DNA of 7,525 nt from positions 1 to 7,525 of the forward strand of contig JAEYOB010000867.1 of the NCBI GenBank assembly GCA_023412175.1, given 5' to 3'. This DNA is from Pseudomonadota bacterium (GTDB lineage Bacteria; Pseudomonadota; Alphaproteobacteria; Azospirillales; Azospirillaceae). The notes beneath the pieces were generated by a model that worked only from the letters and a program-made list of their open reading frames with translations, ran no database searches and was not told the origin of the DNA. The position numbers were made by a program, and so were the translations under genes. Numbering within the stretch: the first letter of the stretch is position 1; the number at the start of each line of letters is the position of its first letter. Below, piece after piece: positions 6,115-7,525 of the stretch.

Positions 6115-7071
6115 ATGAGCAAGCCCGCCCGCCCGCTGCCGACGGTCAACGACGCTGACATCCGCCTGCTGCGCGTCTTCCGGACGGTGGTGGAGTGCGG
6201 CGGATTCTCGGCCGCGGAGGCGGAGCTGAATATCAGCCGCGCCGCCATCAGCCTGCACATGGCCGACCTGGAGCGCCGGCTGGGGCTGCGCCTGTGCCGG
6301 CGCGGCCGGGCCGGCTTCCTGCTGACCGACGAGGGGCGGCTGGCTTACGAGGCGGCGTTGCGCCTGCTGGCCGGGCTGGAGAGCTTCCGCAGCGAGATCA
6401 ACGCGGCGCACGGGCGGCTGCGCGGTGAATTGAACATCGGCATCACCGACAACCTTGTCACCATGCCGCGGATGCGGGTCACCGACGCCCTGCGCGGGCT
6501 GAAGCGGCAGGGGCCGGAGGTGCGGGTGAACATCCGCATGATTCCGCCCAACGAGATCGAGCGCGGCGTGCTGGACGGTCGGTTGCACGTCGGCGTGGTG
6601 CCGGCGCGGCGCGCGCTGCCCGGATTGGCGCGCCTGCCGCTGTACGGGGAGGAATCGCGGCTGTACTGCGGGCGGGGGCATCCGCTGTTCGACGCGCCGG
6701 AGGAAACCGTCACCCGCAGCGCCGTGGAGGTTGCCGACGCCGTGGCCCCCACTGAGGCGCAGCAAGTGCCCGAGGCGGTCGGATTGCAGCGGGCGCTGAA
6801 CGCCACCGCCACGGCGACCGACCGCGAGGGGGTGGCGTTCCTGATCCTGACCGGCTGCTACCTGGGCTTCCTGCCCACCCATTACGCCCGCCAGTGGGTC
6901 GAGCGCGGTGCCATGCGTGCGCTGCTGCCGGACAGCCACCGCTACAGCCTGGAGTTCCACGCCGTCACCCAGAAGGGCGCGCAGCCCAATTCGGTCCTGG
7001 AGCGCTTCCTCGACCTGCTGGGGCGGACGGACGCTATCACCGCTTGCCGGACGGCCCCGGTGACGCGATGA
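6115..7071 (+). CDS. LysR-family transcriptional regulator
   Basis: This 318-residue protein has a winged helix-turn-helix domain over about residues 13-75: DIRLLRVFRTVVECGGFSAA, then the recognition helix region around LNISRAAISLHMADLERRLG and the wing CRRGRAGFLLTDEG. A linker helix follows to about 105, then an effector-binding domain beginning GELNIGITDNLVTMP and running to the C-terminus. The length is typical of LysR regulators (around 300). ATG 6115 is chosen because DNA-binding homology starts a few residues later; the Shine-Dalgarno is weak. The region upstream in frame is antisense to the aminotransferase gene and not credible as an extension. It is divergent from the aminotransferase gene and is probably its regulator, with an amino acid or its transamination product as possible effector. 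The stop overlaps a possible ATG of the next gene, so regulator and exporter may be co-transcribed. Confidence 0.92.
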   Translation: MSKPARPLPTVNDADIRLLRVFRTVVECGGFSAAEAELNISRAAISLHMADLERRLGLRLCRRGRAGFLLTDEGRLAYEAALRLLAGLESFRSEINAAHGRLRGELNIGITDNLVTMPRMRVTDALRGLKRQGPEVRVNIRMIPPNEIERGVLDGRLHVGVVPARRALPGLARLPLYGEESRLYCGRGHPLFDAPEETVTRSAVEVADAVAPTEAQQVPEAVGLQRALNATATATDREGVAFLILTGCYLGFLPTHYARQWVERGAMRALLPDSHRYSLEFHAVTQKGAQPNSVLERFLDLLGRTDAITACRTAPVTR

Positions 7072-7100
7072 TGCGCGTCGCGGACGGTACGGAACGTGGA

Positions 7101-7525
7101 ATGACGGTAGATCTGACGATAGGAGGGATGGTGCGGGGCGCGCGCGAGATGGCGTTCGTCACCGCGTCGGTGTTCCTGTTCGGAGTCACCTTCGGCGTGG
7201 CGGCGCGCAGCGCCGGCATGGAGAGCTGGGCGGCGCTGGTCATGAGCATGGCCGTGTTCGCCGGCGGCTCGCAGTTCGCCGCGCTCGACCTCTGGCACGC
7301 GCCGATGGCCTGGGGGCCGCTGCTGATCGCCACCTTCGCCGTGAACGCGCGCCACCTGCTGCTCGGGGCGTCGCTCTACCCGTGGTTCTCGGGCCTTCCG
7401 GCGTGGCAGCGCTATGCCGCCGTGACGGTGCTCAGCGACGCCAATTGGGCGCAGGCGGTCCAAGCCCACGAGAAGGGGGAGCGGGACGCCGGCTACCTGA
7501 TCGGCAGCGGCCTCATCATGTGGGT
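7101..7525 (+). CDS. AzlC-family branched-chain amino acid exporter subunit, N-terminal part
   Basis: About 141 codons are visible before the right edge cuts the gene; the family is usually about 230-250 residues. The translation contains FLFGVTFGVAARSAGM, MSMAVFAGGSQFAALDLW and a run through TFAVNARHLLLGASLYP, the conserved AzlC pattern, in hydrophobic stretches expected to be membrane helices. AzlC works with the small membrane protein AzlD, whose gene may follow outside the window, to export branched-chain or other amino acids. The start is uncertain. The frame is open from ATG 7068, which overlaps the LysR stop as ATGA. ATG 7101 gives the sequence MTVDLTIGGMVRGAREM, resembling family N-termini, and is preferred. 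ATG 7128 has an AGGAGG only 1 base upstream, which is too close. Placement after the regulator suggests control by it. Confidence 0.88.
   Translation, partial: MTVDLTIGGMVRGAREMAFVTASVFLFGVTFGVAARSAGMESWAALVMSMAVFAGGSQFAALDLWHAPMAWGPLLIATFAVNARHLLLGASLYPWFSGLPAWQRYAAVTVLSDANWAQAVQAHEKGERDAGYLIGSGLIMW

Overview
The window looks like chromosomal DNA from a high-GC alphaproteobacterium. Gene content and protein similarity recalled from memory suggest an Azospirillum-like member of the Rhodospirillales; no search was run, so the genus is an inference. Coding density is high. There are no RNA genes, insertion sequences, CRISPR arrays or phage genes, and nothing points to recent transfer.

Left part (1-4509): the 3' end of a gene for a large DUF2126 protein (putative amidoligase, usually with an N-terminal transglutaminase-like domain) runs rightward. 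It meets a leftward cluster of four genes head to tail. In transcription order these are a circularly permuted ATP-grasp protein (4509-3085), an alpha-E protein (3080-2133), the proteasome-type peptidase Anbu (2120-1389), and a two-zinc-ribbon HExxH metallopeptidase (1313-228). Spacings of 4, 12 and 75 bases suggest one operon, and its last gene overlaps the end of the DUF2126 gene by 47 bases. ATP-grasp, alpha-E and Anbu form a known but biochemically unsolved bacterial system. It is predicted to make a peptide or peptide-like tag or product (ATP-grasp plus alpha-E) and to degrade or process it (Anbu and, usually, a transglutaminase-like peptidase). This locus is unusual because the separate transglutaminase gene often found between alpha-E and Anbu is absent, while a metallopeptidase follows Anbu. 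A good sigma-54 (-24/-12) promoter match lies just upstream of the ATP-grasp gene.

Right part (4647-7525): a leftward gene for an omega-amino acid (beta-alanine):pyruvate aminotransferase is divergent from a LysR-type regulator. The 112-base region between them carries several inverted repeats that could be operators. The regulator gene is followed, with a possible ATGA stop/start overlap, by the start of an AzlC-type amino acid exporter gene that runs off the right edge. The likely logic is that the LysR protein controls amino acid breakdown by the aminotransferase, and perhaps export through AzlC.

The strongest candidate for an unexplored system is the ATP-grasp/alpha-E/Anbu/metallopeptidase operon facing the DUF2126 gene. 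Its core families are known; the arrangement and the possible sigma-54 control are what deserve attention.
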